Below the pieces are notes generated by a model that had not been told where the DNA came from, ran no database searches, and worked only from the letters and a program-made list of their open reading frames with translations. Positions 7,987 through 16,574 of a DNA stretch of 64,000 nt are shown one piece after another. Position numbers and translations under genes: made by a program. How positions within the stretch are numbered: the stretch's first letter is position 1; every line of letters begins with the position of its first letter. This DNA is from BJGO01 sp964640655 (GTDB lineage Bacteria; Bacteroidota; Bacteroidia; Chitinophagales; UBA10324). Location: the NCBI GenBank assembly GCA_964640655.1, contig CAZXFT010000004.1, positions 1 through 64,000 on the forward strand, in the 5' to 3' direction.

Positions 7987-9096
7987 ATGAAATTGACTAC
8001 CTATAATATTCTATTCTCCTTCATTGCTTTAATTGTGCTTGATTTTATATCCGCTAGTGCACAGAACAGCAAACTAATTATGCCCGGTGAAACACATTTT
8101 AAGTCTATAAAACAGTTAACCTTTGGTGGTGATAATGCTGAAGCATATTTCAATAACGATGGTGATTTGCTAATCTTTCAGCGATCAGATCATAAGGATT
8201 ACATGTGTGACCATATTTTTATGGGTGCCGTTTCTACCGATCCTACGGATACATTTTATTATAACTTAATCAGCACGGGTACGGGCCGCACCACCTGCAG
8301 TTACTTTGTAAATGACAGTATTGTACTGTATGCATCTACCCATTTAAGCAGCGATGAGTGTCCTCCAGTACCTGATAAGGAAAAAATAAAAAAGTATGTA
8401 TGGCCGGTGTATGGCGCTTTCGAAATTTTTCTATCGAACTATGATGGAAAAATTTTAAAGCAATTAACCGATAACACTTTCTATGATGCTGAAGCTACAA
8501 TATCACCTGATGGTAAAACCATTTTGTTTACCTCCGACCGCGACGGTGATTTGGATTTATATACTATGGACTTGAACGGTAAAAATGTGAAGCGAATTAC
8601 CAAGGATTTAGGTTATGATGGAGGTGCATTTTTTTCTCCAGACGGCACAAAAATTATCTGGCGTGCTTCACGACCAAAAACTGAAGAAGAAATAAAAGAG
8701 TACAAAGAATTATTAGCTCAAGGGCTTGTAGCACCAACAAACATGCATCTTTTTGTTGCCAATGCTGATGGATCCGACGTCAAACAGATTACCAATCTGC
8801 CACGTGCCAGTTGGGCTCCATTCTTTCATCCATCCGGAAAGAAAATCATATTTGCAAGCAACTATGAGCATGAACGCGGATTTCCTTTCAATCTCTATTT
8901 GATCAATATTGATGGTACGGGTTTAGAGAAGATAACCAACTCAGATACCTTCGATGCCTTTCCTATGTTTTCGCGCGATGGTAAGTTGCTCGTGTTTTGC
9001 AGTAATAGAAATAATGGTGGAACACGCGACACGAATGTATTTATTGCTGAATGGAGCGATGAAGCTATTGTACCCAATCAAGAAGATAATAAGTAA
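7987..9096 (+). CDS. Secreted PD40/TolB-like beta-propeller protein
   Basis: This 369-aa protein has an N-terminal signal peptide ending near SASAQN. It holds a series of PD40 (WD40-like) blades recognised by ISPDGKTILFTSDRDGDLDLYTM, FSPDGTKIIWRAS, FHPSGKKIIFASN and FSRDGKLLVFCSNRN. Such propellers occur in TolB and in exported peptidase-associated proteins and normally bind proteins or ligands. No catalytic domain is attached, so this is a stand-alone periplasmic or surface propeller. It is divergent from the methyltransferase gene and convergent with the DUF6265 gene. Its molecular function is unknown. Confidence 0.85.
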   Translation: MKLTTYNILFSFIALIVLDFISASAQNSKLIMPGETHFKSIKQLTFGGDNAEAYFNNDGDLLIFQRSDHKDYMCDHIFMGAVSTDPTDTFYYNLISTGTGRTTCSYFVNDSIVLYASTHLSSDECPPVPDKEKIKKYVWPVYGAFEIFLSNYDGKILKQLTDNTFYDAEATISPDGKTILFTSDRDGDLDLYTMDLNGKNVKRITKDLGYDGGAFFSPDGTKIIWRASRPKTEEEIKEYKELLAQGLVAPTNMHLFVANADGSDVKQITNLPRASWAPFFHPSGKKIIFASNYEHERGFPFNLYLINIDGTGLEKITNSDTFDAFPMFSRDGKLLVFCSNRNNGGTRDTNVFIAEWSDEAIVPNQEDNK

Positions 9097-9100
9097 CTTT

Positions 9101-9556
9101 TTATTTTACCCGCTTGTAATTGAACTCTAGTGAGTGAATGTTTCCCTGATAAGAACCACTTACAGTAGCTTTTATTTCCTTATTGGTAATAAACCGGTAT
9201 TCGATCTTATTGGGAAAGTCGTGTTTGGGGTTCTCAAATGTTGCCAATTGTTTAGTTCCATGGCTCAGTTTAAAAAGAACAGGTTCGCCATCATTTTGAT
9301 CTGCTACAGTCGGGATATAGTAAAGGGTATCTTTAAGATATCTGATTTCAAGATTCTCTATAAGAATAGAGTCACCTTGTTCAGTTACCTGATATGAACT
9401 GCCGATAAGAATGCTGTCACCGGTTGCATGCCAATGCTCATAAATTCTATAATTGTTTTTCTTCATCATCCAAGAACCCTCGAGTTGTAATACCCACTGT
9501 GGCAGAGGCCCGGGGCTTATAGGTATCAGATTAATGAGCAGAAAAACCAAAAACAT
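9101..9556 (-). CDS. DUF6265-family exported protein
   Basis: This 151-aa protein has a short hydrophobic leader (MFLVFLLINLIPIS). Its body resembles DUF6265: LEGSWMMKKNNYRIYEHWHATGDS, a repeated D-SILIENLEIR strand pattern, and the FENPKHDFPNKIEYRF block typical of that family. The fold is probably a small lipocalin-like barrel; the biochemical role is not known. It is convergent with the propeller gene, only 4 nt apart, and divergent from corA. Confidence 0.75.
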   Translation of the reverse strand: MFLVFLLINLIPISPGPLPQWVLQLEGSWMMKKNNYRIYEHWHATGDSILIGSSYQVTEQGDSILIENLEIRYLKDTLYYIPTVADQNDGEPVLFKLSHGTKQLATFENPKHDFPNKIEYRFITNKEIKATVSGSYQGNIHSLEFNYKRVK

Positions 9557-9611
9557 GTCGGAAATATAAGATTAAATTGAAGTGGCTGTTTCGTTATACC
9601 GATGTATGTTC

Positions 9612-9619
9612 TATTTTTG
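9612..9619 (+). promoter_or_regulatory. Candidate -7 promoter element upstream of corA-like gene
   Basis: TATTTTTG matches the Bacteroidota -7 consensus TAnnTTTG exactly and lies 34 nt before the ATG at 9654. A weak TTTC lies about 20 nt upstream, where the -33 element would be. Confidence 0.4.
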
Positions 9620-9653
9620 ACGGCACAATTCAACAGCATAACTATGGACGGGT

Positions 9654-10604
9654 ATGATTCGGTACTTCAAAACAAATCAACACGGGAAACTCGAGGAGTT
9701 GCAGCAATCGGAAAAGGGCTGTTGGATAAATATTTATCCACCGTTTAACCACGAGAATTTAAAGCAGATATCTGCTGATTATAATATTCCTATAGACTTC
9801 CTGATTGACTCCCTCGATTTAGATGAGCGTGCTCGCTTCGAGAAAGAAGATGACATTAAGCTCATTGTTGTTAAGACTCCTATTGCTAATGAAGATACAG
9901 ACTTACGTAATGCCAAGTATGTAACAATTCCAATTGGTATCATTATTACTCCTGATTTGGTCCTGACTATTTCGCCTCAGGAAAATCCGGTGATCAATAG
10001 TTTTTTGAACAATACGGTTAAGAATTTTACCTCGCAAAATATCGGACGATTTGTTACACAGATATTTGAGAGAAACGTGTTTTACTTTTTGTATTTCCTC
10101 AAAGAAATCAATCACGAACGCAATGAGTTTGAAAAAGAGTTATATACCTCAATGCGTAATGCGGAGTTAACCAAGTTACTTAGTATTGAAAAATCACTTG
10201 TGTATTTTGTTACTTCGCTGCGCTCCAATGAGCTGTTAATGCTTAAAACACAACGTACAGATTTTTTAAAGGTGAAAGACATTGAGGATGTTACTGAATT
10301 CTTTGACGACGTGATAGTAGATAATGGGCAAGCACTGGAGATGGCTAATATATATACCAACATTTTAAGTGGTACCATGGACGCTTTTGCTTCTATCATT
10401 TCAAACAACCTGAATGTGGTTATGAAAAGACTGACCACAGTAACAATTATTCTTATGATACCGACTTTAATTGCATCATTTTATGGAATGAACGTATCTG
10501 TTCCGGGTGAGGGCAATCCTTGGGCATTCTATTACATACTTGGATTCTCGCTGATAATTTCCTTATTGCTCCTCTGGGCTTTTGTTCGTCAACGATGGTT
10601 CTGA
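9654..10604 (+). CDS. corA: CorA-family divalent cation (Mg2+/Co2+) transporter
   Basis: This 316-aa protein has the CorA layout: a cytoplasmic alpha/beta domain (1-~200), a long helical stalk, and two C-terminal membrane helices. The first helix (VTIILMIPTLIASF) ends in the signature YGMN, which forms the ion-selectivity ring. The second (AFYYILGFSLIISLLLLWAFV) is followed by a basic RQRWF tail. It acts as a pentamer in the inner membrane. It is transcribed alone; the stop lies 5 nt before the stop of the convergent peptidase gene. The specific ion cannot be decided from sequence. Confidence 0.92.
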   Translation: MIRYFKTNQHGKLEELQQSEKGCWINIYPPFNHENLKQISADYNIPIDFLIDSLDLDERARFEKEDDIKLIVVKTPIANEDTDLRNAKYVTIPIGIIITPDLVLTISPQENPVINSFLNNTVKNFTSQNIGRFVTQIFERNVFYFLYFLKEINHERNEFEKELYTSMRNAELTKLLSIEKSLVYFVTSLRSNELLMLKTQRTDFLKVKDIEDVTEFFDDVIVDNGQALEMANIYTNILSGTMDAFASIISNNLNVVMKRLTTVTIILMIPTLIASFYGMNVSVPGEGNPWAFYYILGFSLIISLLLLWAFVRQRWF

Positions 10605-10609
10605 CCTGT

Positions 10610-12361
10610 TTACCTTAACTGCCTTAAATCATCTTCTGTAGAAACCTTATAAATCGGATACATCCTGTACATTTTCTCGGCGTATACAGAGTTCTCATAA
10701 ATGTATCGAAGTTGTCTTTGAGGATCATTTGAAAAAGATTCATCCTGCTTCTTCTTTTCTTCAAATTTTTGTTTCAGATCAGAATGATCATTCATGATTT
10801 TTTCGACCAACGGCTCAAATACATAGTCAGAAAAATATTCCTTGCGTTGCATAAAAGCATCGAAGAAATTCCATGTGAAGAAACTATCGTGTGCATTAGG
10901 TTCTAATGTTTCTATAATATATCTGTTTGTAATTTGATTACAAATCACAACAGCATCGCCTTTATATAATTGTACCGACATTTTTTTGAAAGGTGCTGTT
11001 TTTACTTCATAATGTGGAAAGTGTCCTTCGGCTGGTTGTGCTGTGTTAGAAAAGGAAGATATGGGTGTAATTTCTAACACCATTACCATATCATTACCGA
11101 CTTTTTGAATCTGAACACCATTTGCCTTAAGGCGTTCAATTACCGATTCATAACATTGAGGTATAATATAGGCCACAGGTTTAGTACAGAAATCTTTAGC
11201 CGTGTAATGCCTGTAGTAAGGTATACTTTTTACATAGGGGTTTTCGGTATTATAGTGAAGCTGTTTTTGGCCCGTAACCTTACTGATTTCATAATATGCT
11301 TCATAACCTTTAAATGTTATAGTATCAATCAGTTCTTCATTAAGCTCCCATCTGAGTGTAAAATCTTTTTGTGTTTTAGCGTTGTTGTCAGCCCTACGTT
11401 TGTTAGAAACAATCTCATCTGCATCACGAGATATGATTTGAAGTGATTGCAACATAAATTGATATATGGCCAGTACTCTTGGTTTGTATGCTTTAAGCAT
11501 GTGAGTTTCGGGCATAAACCCAATGCAGTTATGCAATGCAGCGTAACCGGTACTATATCTTCCCGTTTCAAGAAATGTAACTATACCTGTTTCAGGAGTT
11601 TCACCTTTTGTGTCGACATAGGGTATCATTTCATAACCGACTTCAATCATCTTCTTTTCCAAATCAGGAATCAGTTTATTGCGATGATAGTCTGCCAGTT
11701 CCTGAGGCAATTTGTCGGGATGTGTGGCGATATATGTCATCACATATTGATAGTCAGCGCCATTGCTTACATGGTTGTCAATAAAAATTTCAGGACTCCA
11801 GGAAGAAAATATTTGATTAAATGTGAGTGCTTCCTTTGAATCGCACTTAATGAAATCACGGTTTAAATCCAGATTCTGACGATTGCCACGAAACCCATAA
11901 GCCTCAGGACCATTTTGATTCACACGCGAAGTGCTGTTTCTGTTTAACATGCCGCTGATATTGTATACCGGAATAATAACAATTATACATTGTTTCAACA
12001 ATGACTGATACTCCGCATTCATCATCACATCGCGGGCAAACATCATAGTTGCATCTATTCCATCAGATTCTCCGGGATGAATACCATTATTGATAAATAA
12101 TACGGCTTTACTTTTTTCGCTTGCAGATGTACGTGTGAAATTTTTATCGCTGTCAATGATAAAGAGGTGCAGAGGTTTTCCAATGCTTGTCGTACCATGT
12201 GTTTCCAGTTTGCAAATACTGAAGTGTTCGGTTAGCTTTTCATAATAGGAAATACATTCTTTGTAAGTGCAGGTTTGATTTCCATTTCCTTTTTCAAAGG
12301 GTGTTAATAAAGAATCCATTGGTTGTAATTGTAGGAGTGATGTAATCAACAGCAGTAGCAT
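10610..12361 (-). CDS. M14-family zinc carboxypeptidase-like metallopeptidase, secreted
   Basis: This 583-aa protein uses ATG 12361, which overlaps the fmt stop by one base (TGATG). A short hydrophobic leader (MLLLLITSLLQLQ) suggests export. M14 zinc ligands are visible as HPGESDGIDATMMF (His and Glu) and the later His in EIFIDNHVSNGADYQYV; NLNRDFIKCD matches the substrate-binding Asn-Arg region. A likely catalytic Glu lies in TFLETGRYSTGYAAL. The C-terminal ~200 residues have no family I recognise. Substrate may be peptide or peptidoglycan stems. Linkage to fmt looks like simple operon packing. Confidence 0.85.
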   Translation of the reverse strand: MLLLLITSLLQLQPMDSLLTPFEKGNGNQTCTYKECISYYEKLTEHFSICKLETHGTTSIGKPLHLFIIDSDKNFTRTSASEKSKAVLFINNGIHPGESDGIDATMMFARDVMMNAEYQSLLKQCIIVIIPVYNISGMLNRNSTSRVNQNGPEAYGFRGNRQNLDLNRDFIKCDSKEALTFNQIFSSWSPEIFIDNHVSNGADYQYVMTYIATHPDKLPQELADYHRNKLIPDLEKKMIEVGYEMIPYVDTKGETPETGIVTFLETGRYSTGYAALHNCIGFMPETHMLKAYKPRVLAIYQFMLQSLQIISRDADEIVSNKRRADNNAKTQKDFTLRWELNEELIDTITFKGYEAYYEISKVTGQKQLHYNTENPYVKSIPYYRHYTAKDFCTKPVAYIIPQCYESVIERLKANGVQIQKVGNDMVMVLEITPISSFSNTAQPAEGHFPHYEVKTAPFKKMSVQLYKGDAVVICNQITNRYIIETLEPNAHDSFFTWNFFDAFMQRKEYFSDYVFEPLVEKIMNDHSDLKQKFEEKKKQDESFSNDPQRQLRYIYENSVYAEKMYRMYPIYKVSTEDDLRQLR

Positions 12362-13290
12362 CAATCAATCTGTTTAATGGTATTGCCTAATAAGAATTCT
12401 GCCGCGTGCATACGTTTTTTACCTTCGGCTTGCAGTTCTAGAATATGAATGAATCCATCTTTAACGGCAATAGTAATGGAATGTTGAGAGCACGTTACAT
12501 GCTTAACGGGTTGATTATGAGATGCAGACTCAAAAGAAACTTTGTGCAGTTTTATCATCTTACCATCAGCAATGATGTATGCGCAGGGTACAGGATGTAA
12601 ACCTCTTACAAAATTGAATATATCTTTTCCTGATTTCAACAAGTCAACTCGGCACATCTCTTTAAATATTTTGGGAGCAGATTTTAAATTTTCATGTTCA
12701 GTTTGAGGCACAGTTTTAATTGTTCCCTTTTCAATTTGATTTACTGTTTCTACAACTAATCTAGCACCCATTATCATTAAGCGTTCATATAATTCTCCGG
12801 TAGTTTCATTAGCACCTATTGGGGTTTTCTCTTGTAATAATATTTCACCGGTATCAATTTCATGTTTGAGAAAGAATGTGGTAACACCGGTCTCTTTTTC
12901 ATCATTCATTATAGCCCAATGTATTGGAGCAGCGCCGCGGTATTGAGGTAACAGAGAAGCGTGTAAATTGAATGTACCTAGTCGGGGCATTTGCCAAACC
13001 AACTCAGGTAACATTCTGAAAGCTACTATAATACCAAGGTCGGGGTTTAAAGATTTTAATTCGTTGATGAAGCTTTCGTTTTTAAGTTTTTCAGGTTGAA
13101 GAATTTTTAAACATTTTTCTAAAGCATACTTTTTTACAGGAGATGGAGTTAGTTGCATACCCCTACCTGCAGGTTTATCAGGTACTGTAATTACCGCCAC
13201 AACATTTTTTCCTGACTCTACTAGTGCTTTAAGTGTCTCAACTGCAAAGTCGGGAGTGCCCATAAACACAATGCGCAAATCATTATTCAT
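12361..13290 (-). CDS. fmt: Methionyl-tRNA formyltransferase
   Basis: This 309-aa enzyme formylates Met-tRNA-fMet with 10-formyl-THF for initiation. It shows the N-terminal MGTPDFAVETLKAL, the SLLPQYRGAAPIHWAIMNDEKETGVTTF block containing the catalytic region, and a C-terminal OB-fold domain from about residue 205. I use ATG 13290, which overlaps the upstream stop as TAATG; the longer frame adds only four residues. Its own TGA overlaps the start of the M14 peptidase gene. Three genes are thus tightly coupled. Confidence 0.97.
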   Translation of the reverse strand: MNNDLRIVFMGTPDFAVETLKALVESGKNVVAVITVPDKPAGRGMQLTPSPVKKYALEKCLKILQPEKLKNESFINELKSLNPDLGIIVAFRMLPELVWQMPRLGTFNLHASLLPQYRGAAPIHWAIMNDEKETGVTTFFLKHEIDTGEILLQEKTPIGANETTGELYERLMIMGARLVVETVNQIEKGTIKTVPQTEHENLKSAPKIFKEMCRVDLLKSGKDIFNFVRGLHPVPCAYIIADGKMIKLHKVSFESASHNQPVKHVTCSQHSITIAVKDGFIHILELQAEGKKRMHAAEFLLGNTIKQID

Positions 13291-14519
13291 TATGCATTGC
13301 ATTGGATTAATGCCTGATCGAAATCGCTTTTCAAATCTTCGATGTTTTCAATGCCTACAGAGATGCGAATCAAACCATCGGTGATACCGTATTTTACTCG
13401 TTGTTCTTTTTTCATTTTTACATGCGACATAGAAGCTGGATGTTGTACAATAGTATCAACAGTGCCGAGAGATACAGCCAGTGTAGCCAGATTTAATGAA
13501 GTGATAAATTTCTTTCCGGCATCCAAGCCGCCTTTTAAATCAATGCTCATCATTGCACCGGCCTGGCGCATTTGTTTTTTGCAAATTTCATAGTCGAGGT
13601 GTGAAGGCAAGCCCGGGTAATTAACCTGTTTAATAGCGCTATGTTGCTCAAAGAATTTTGCCAGTTGCATTGCGTTATCGCAGTGCCTCTGCATGCGTAG
13701 TTCTAAAGTTTTCAATCCGGTGTTGAGCAACCATGCATCAAAAGGATTGGCATTACTGCCCACAAGTTTCATCACTTCGTGAACGCGTGTGTTGAAGAAG
13801 TCTTTATCACGTGCAATTAATGCGCCGCCAATGGCATTACCGTGTCCGTTCAGGAATTTGGTGGTGGAGTGTACCACGAAATCAACAGCGTAATTGAAAG
13901 GTTGCTGCAGGTATGGAGTGGCGAATGTATTGTCCACAGCGCAGTGTAGTCCATGCTGTTGAGCCAAAAAGGATAGTTTATCAATGTCGTAGCAAGCTAA
14001 GGTTGGGTTGGCCGGCGTTTCGATGTACATCAGTTTAATGGACTTATCTTTTTGCAACAAAGAATCTACAGCATTCAAATCGTGCAGGTCAACCAAATGT
14101 GCTTTGATGTTTAATGGAATTAATATCTTATGAATGAATTCATCAGTGCCACCATACAAGTTACCCTGTGTAATAATGGTATCGCCGTGCTTCAATGTAC
14201 TTAAGAGCAATGTGCTGATGGCTCCCATACCACTGCTGAATAACATAGCGTGTAAACGCAGCGGTTTGTCTTCTCTATCTGTAAGACCAAAGGCTTCCAA
14301 TGCTGCTATTTTATCTGCTGCATAATGAAAAGTAGGATTATCCCAACGCGAGTAAATGTAACCTTGTTCTTTTCCTTCAAAGAGTTGCATCAGATGCGAT
14401 GCATCATCATAAGCATATGTGCTAGTAGGGTAGATGGCTTCCATGTGGATGTGGTGCTCATCGGTATTTGTAGCGGCGTGCACACATTTTGTCCCGAAGC
14501 CGGAAATATTTTCATGCAT
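13290..14519 (-). CDS. Trans-sulfuration PLP enzyme (methionine gamma-lyase / cystathionine gamma-lyase or synthase type)
   Basis: This 409-aa Cys/Met-metabolism PLP enzyme has the expected blocks: GFGTKCVHA, YIYSRWDNPTFHYAADKIAALE, LFSSGMGAISTLLL (cofactor phosphate loop), PANPTLACYDI, and VDNTFATPYLQQP. The PLP lysine lies in VVHSTTKFLNGHGNAIGG. Family members split or build cystathionine, methionine or homocysteine; the YSRW-NPT form is common in methionine gamma-lyase-like proteins, but the activity cannot be fixed by sequence alone. It heads a translationally coupled set with fmt and the M14 peptidase. Confidence 0.9.
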   Translation of the reverse strand: MHENISGFGTKCVHAATNTDEHHIHMEAIYPTSTYAYDDASHLMQLFEGKEQGYIYSRWDNPTFHYAADKIAALEAFGLTDREDKPLRLHAMLFSSGMGAISTLLLSTLKHGDTIITQGNLYGGTDEFIHKILIPLNIKAHLVDLHDLNAVDSLLQKDKSIKLMYIETPANPTLACYDIDKLSFLAQQHGLHCAVDNTFATPYLQQPFNYAVDFVVHSTTKFLNGHGNAIGGALIARDKDFFNTRVHEVMKLVGSNANPFDAWLLNTGLKTLELRMQRHCDNAMQLAKFFEQHSAIKQVNYPGLPSHLDYEICKKQMRQAGAMMSIDLKGGLDAGKKFITSLNLATLAVSLGTVDTIVQHPASMSHVKMKKEQRVKYGITDGLIRISVGIENIEDLKSDFDQALIQCNA

Positions 14520-14563
14520 AGTGCCGTAAAACTAACCCATCATCAATCAAATTGTGAAGTTGC

Positions 14564-16498
14564 TTAAGCGAGTGCATTTTCAACAAAGTACATATCTATT
14601 TCACCCTTGTTCTTAGCTGTAATTTTTCCACGATGCGTGCAGTGAAATTTGTCTTTTATTAAATCGTAAGTAGTACCACTAATGTTCACCTTGCCTATTT
14701 CGCCGCTCGACTCCATTCTTGATGCGGTATTGACAGTGTCCCCCCATATATCATAGGCGAATTTCTTAGATCCCACTACACCGGCAACCACAGGCCCGGA
14801 ATGAATACCCAAACGCAATTCAAAAAACAATTGATTGTTGCGTAAGCGTTCTTCTTTCATATTTTTCATAAACTGTTGCATTTCCAATCCTGCCAGAACA
14901 ATTTTCTCTGCGTGTTGTGCATCCTGCACAGGTAATCCTGCTGCACACATATATGCATCGCCAATGGTTTTTATTTTCTCTATTCCATGTTTAGAAACAA
15001 TACTATCAAAAGCACTAAAACAGTAATCAATCTCCTGAACCAATTCTTCCGGAGATAATTTCTCTGATGCCAGAGTGAAATTTTTAAAGTCGGTAAAAAG
15101 AACACTCACCATGTCAAAACTGCGAGCCTTGGCACTTCCTGTTGCTTTCAATTCCTCTGCAGTTTCTTCAGGGAGAATATTTAACAATAGTTCATCACTG
15201 CGTTTTTTTCCTGCACGTATTCTGTTTCGTTGTCTTAGAAATATGCCGGAGAATACTAGCATAATAGCAAATCCACCGATGAATGAGTTACGCACAATCT
15301 TTTGCCTGCTGATTTCCTGTTCCTTTAATTCCTGGTCTTTTGTTAGAAGGTTGATCTGATTTTCTTTCTTCTCTAAATCATAAGTAAACTGCAGTGTACC
15401 TAATTTTTTATCTGCTTCAATATTGTAAAGCGTGTCTTTAATGTTCAGTAACATTTGTTGGTATCGGAAAGCACTTGCATAATCTTTTCGTTTTGAATAA
15501 ATGTCTGACAATCCTTTGTATATATCGCGCAGGGTATAATTTGCTTTGGTTTCGTTGGCTGATTGTTCAGCATCCAGAAATGATTTTAAAGCATTGCTGA
15601 TATCCCCTTTAGCCTGATAGGATTCTGCTAACCCAACTAAGGCAATGGCTTTGTAATTCTTGTCATCCAGTATATCGGCTTCGTTTACTGCTCTTGTTTG
15701 TATAGCAATGGCATCGTCGTATTTATTTTGTAATCGATAGGCAATGCCAATTGCATTCAGTGTGTAAGGAAAATTTTCTGTGCCTTCATCAACTTTATAA
15801 GCGATGTTGAAGTAATGCATAGCTGAATCATAGAGGCCCTGTTCTCTGAAGACTTCACCAATGTTAACAGATATGGCGCTGATATTATTCTCATCGTTAA
15901 TGGCAACGCTTAACGGATATGCCTTCTTCCAGAATGAAATGGCTTTATCATAAGTTTGTTTTTTCATAGCATATACTGCACCGCTGTTCACCAATGTTGT
16001 TACAATTCTAAGTGTGTCGCCAATTTCTTCTGCTATGCGTAATGATTGCAGATAATATTCGAGTGCTTTGGCATCATCACCTTTATTGAAATAGATGTTG
16101 CCAATATTTGAAAGAATATTTGCTTCACCTTTTTTATCTCCGGCTTTGATATAGGTGTTCTTGGAAAGTTCATAATTATCCAGTGCATTTACATAATCAC
16201 CCTTATTAAAATGAGCTATGCCCAGATATTTGTATGCTAAGGCCAGTTGGGCATTATCATTAACCTTTTGAGCAGCAGAAATAGCAAGTTTACCATATAC
16301 CAGAGCATTGTCCGGTTGAGTATTGATAAATGACTTTGTGATTTGATTTAACAAAGTGAGTTTGTCTTTGTCATTTTTAGTTTGGTTTAAGAGTGTAATT
16401 AAACTGTCGCTTGTATCGTTCTGGGCATGAATAGAAAGCACAGGACAAATAAGTAAGAGTATTATAATCAGAAACCGGTATTTTACTTTAAAAGTCAT
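14564..16498 (-). CDS. TPR-sensor class III adenylate cyclase
   Basis: ATG 16498 gives 644 aa; the longer frame needs GTG. A signal peptide ending near SIHAQN precedes about eight TPR units (residues ~35-380, e.g. YKYLGIAHFNKGDYVNALDNYE). After a helical stretch comes one membrane helix (RNSFIGGFAIMLVFSGIFL), then a class III cyclase domain from about 455. Metal-binding FTDFKNFT, GIEKIKTIGDAYM and YDIWGDTVNTASRMES are all intact. Lys in EKIK and Asp in YDIWGD are the adenine-selecting residues, so cAMP is the expected product. Topology places the TPR part outside the inner membrane as a sensor. It is well separated from the giant gene by a terminator. Confidence 0.9.
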   Translation of the reverse strand: MTFKVKYRFLIIILLLICPVLSIHAQNDTSDSLITLLNQTKNDKDKLTLLNQITKSFINTQPDNALVYGKLAISAAQKVNDNAQLALAYKYLGIAHFNKGDYVNALDNYELSKNTYIKAGDKKGEANILSNIGNIYFNKGDDAKALEYYLQSLRIAEEIGDTLRIVTTLVNSGAVYAMKKQTYDKAISFWKKAYPLSVAINDENNISAISVNIGEVFREQGLYDSAMHYFNIAYKVDEGTENFPYTLNAIGIAYRLQNKYDDAIAIQTRAVNEADILDDKNYKAIALVGLAESYQAKGDISNALKSFLDAEQSANETKANYTLRDIYKGLSDIYSKRKDYASAFRYQQMLLNIKDTLYNIEADKKLGTLQFTYDLEKKENQINLLTKDQELKEQEISRQKIVRNSFIGGFAIMLVFSGIFLRQRNRIRAGKKRSDELLLNILPEETAEELKATGSAKARSFDMVSVLFTDFKNFTLASEKLSPEELVQEIDYCFSAFDSIVSKHGIEKIKTIGDAYMCAAGLPVQDAQHAEKIVLAGLEMQQFMKNMKEERLRNNQLFFELRLGIHSGPVVAGVVGSKKFAYDIWGDTVNTASRMESSGEIGKVNISGTTYDLIKDKFHCTHRGKITAKNKGEIDMYFVENALA

Positions 16499-16524
16499 TT
16501 TATTGAAGATCACTAAAAAACAAT

Positions 16525-16551
16525 ACGCTCCGCAATATAATCACGGAGCGT
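16525..16551 (-). terminator. Intrinsic terminator after the giant surface-protein gene
   Basis: A perfect 8-bp stem (ACGCTCCG/CGGAGCGT) with an 11-nt loop lies 23 nt past the stop of the giant gene. On the - strand it is followed by a T-rich run (ATTGTTTTTTAG). Confidence 0.75.
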
Positions 16552-16574
16552 TTTGTTTCTTTAAATAGAAATGT

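Noticed and set aside
11105..11839. Overlapping plus-strand frames inside the M14 peptidase gene
   Set aside because: They are opposite a gene with clear zinc-ligand motifs and themselves encode Cys/Phe-rich sequence without domains.
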